This document shows positions 63,522-64,000 of a stretch of DNA of 64,000 bases, in pieces. The notes under the pieces are model-generated. The model was not told where the DNA came from, searched no databases, and worked only from the letters and a program-made list of their open reading frames with translations. The stretch is from positions 5,286,727-5,350,726 of the forward strand of contig OY987245.1 of NCBI GenBank assembly GCA_963920765.1. The letters run 5' to 3'. Each line of letters begins with the position of its first letter. Within the stretch, counting starts at the first letter, position 1. Made by a program: the position numbers and the translations under genes. This DNA is from Ulota crispa. Lineage: Eukaryota; Streptophyta; Bryopsida; Orthotrichales; Orthotrichaceae.

Positions 63522-63653
63522 CACTTGTAGAAAATTGTGTTGAAGTCAACATAAATTACATGATGTTTTCATGCTTCTAACGCAAAAATTTGAGTTAGAA
63601 ACATGAAAACATCATGTAGTTTATGTTGACTTCAACACAATTTTCTACTAGTG
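63522..63653. repeat. Hairpin, arms about 55 bp
   Basis: CACTTGTAGAAAATTGTGTT at the left is matched, inverted, by AACACAATTTTCTACTAGTG at the right. The arms continue through GAAGTCAACATAAA to ATCATGTTTTCATG around a short loop at about 63590. Confidence 0.85.
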
Positions 63654-64000
63654 CATGAACCCCTAAATGCAAAAGGCTTTTATGACATAACTTGAGTTCT
63701 AGTATTCTATATGAACCAAACAAAGAAATAATTCTTTTACATATTTCTTCAAGTTTATTTTAGTTGTAACAGTACAAAAACGTAGCAAAACTTGTTAGAG
63801 TTTACAAGAAAATATAAAAGTCTATAGCATTTGATACACTTTTTAAGATTCTTACGTTATAACATGATGGTCGTGAAATTACAAAAAAGACAAGAAATAT
63901 TTCAATCTTTGTTTCACATGTCATACCTGAAGAGTTGTATACCAAATTATAGAATATTGAGGTTTACGGTCATTACATTTGTAGTAACTATAATCAATTC
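63654..64000. other. AT-rich window end, no gene seen
   Basis: ACCCCTAAATGCAAAAGG at 63659 may be the start of another TTAA-type element (flank GAAC) running off the window. Nothing else is recognised. Confidence 0.4.

Overview
The window looks like a low-gene-density stretch of a land plant nuclear genome, most likely a seed-free plant (moss, liverwort, fern or lycophyte). The evidence is GT/AG-spliced genes in AT-rich, repeat-filled DNA, a plant-type TIR-NB-ARC-LRR gene and a plant cytosolic-type acetoacetyl-CoA thiolase. The species cannot be fixed from the sequence alone.

Three loci have real coding content. (1) 31494-37461, plus strand: a complete 14-exon acetyl-CoA C-acetyltransferase gene of about 416 codons with all thiolase catalytic motifs. 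Its last small exon adds a C-terminal AHL that fits a peroxisomal targeting signal; retaining the last intron would end the protein at once without it. (2) 41196-45813, plus strand: a five-exon TIR-NB-ARC-LRR immune receptor gene, readable end to end but with a 1-base deletion in the TIR exon and a 2-base insertion just before the P-loop. (3) 52626-58729, minus strand: two tandem, diverged copies of an unfamiliar multi-exon gene with a DGQHR-like motif (NGQHT and GGQHR). Both are interrupted, almost only by TAG. Their introns and 5' flank hold regularly spaced palindromes: TTTAACTC...GAGTTAAA about every 105 bp in one intron and about every 75 bp in another, and a GGGATCCC-centred repeat about every 75 bp in a third. 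I consider this the most novel part of the window.

The rest is mostly non-autonomous DNA transposons and repeats. About 21 elements share one signature: termini CCCCTRAAGG...CCTTYAGGGG flanked by TTAA (or a one-base variant). This is the target-site and terminus pattern of the piggyBac superfamily. Some abut and share a single TTAA. Other families include TA-flanked fold-back elements, TAAGGTAGGAG-ended elements, a 673-bp element with perfect 19-bp ends, and large hairpins. One 5-kb TTAA-bounded unit (11443-16493) encloses a mitochondrial nad5 fragment with a tRNA-Asp-like relic, a 7 x 20-bp array of a 12-bp palindrome, a 400-bp fold-back and a 1-kb array of a 10-bp A-tract repeat.

Layout: 1-11.4 kb nested mobile elements; 11.4-16.5 kb composite element; 16.5-30.3 kb more TTAA elements and an 88-bp tandem repeat; 31.0-37.5 kb thiolase gene; 37.8-38.6 kb mobile elements; 41.2-45.8 kb TNL gene; 46.2-47.5 kb chained elements; 47.5-52.4 kb AT-rich DNA without recognisable genes; 52.6-58.7 kb DGQHR-like locus; 58.7-61.1 kb its likely 5' region; 61.1-64 kb mobile elements. 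The three gene loci show no common pathway.
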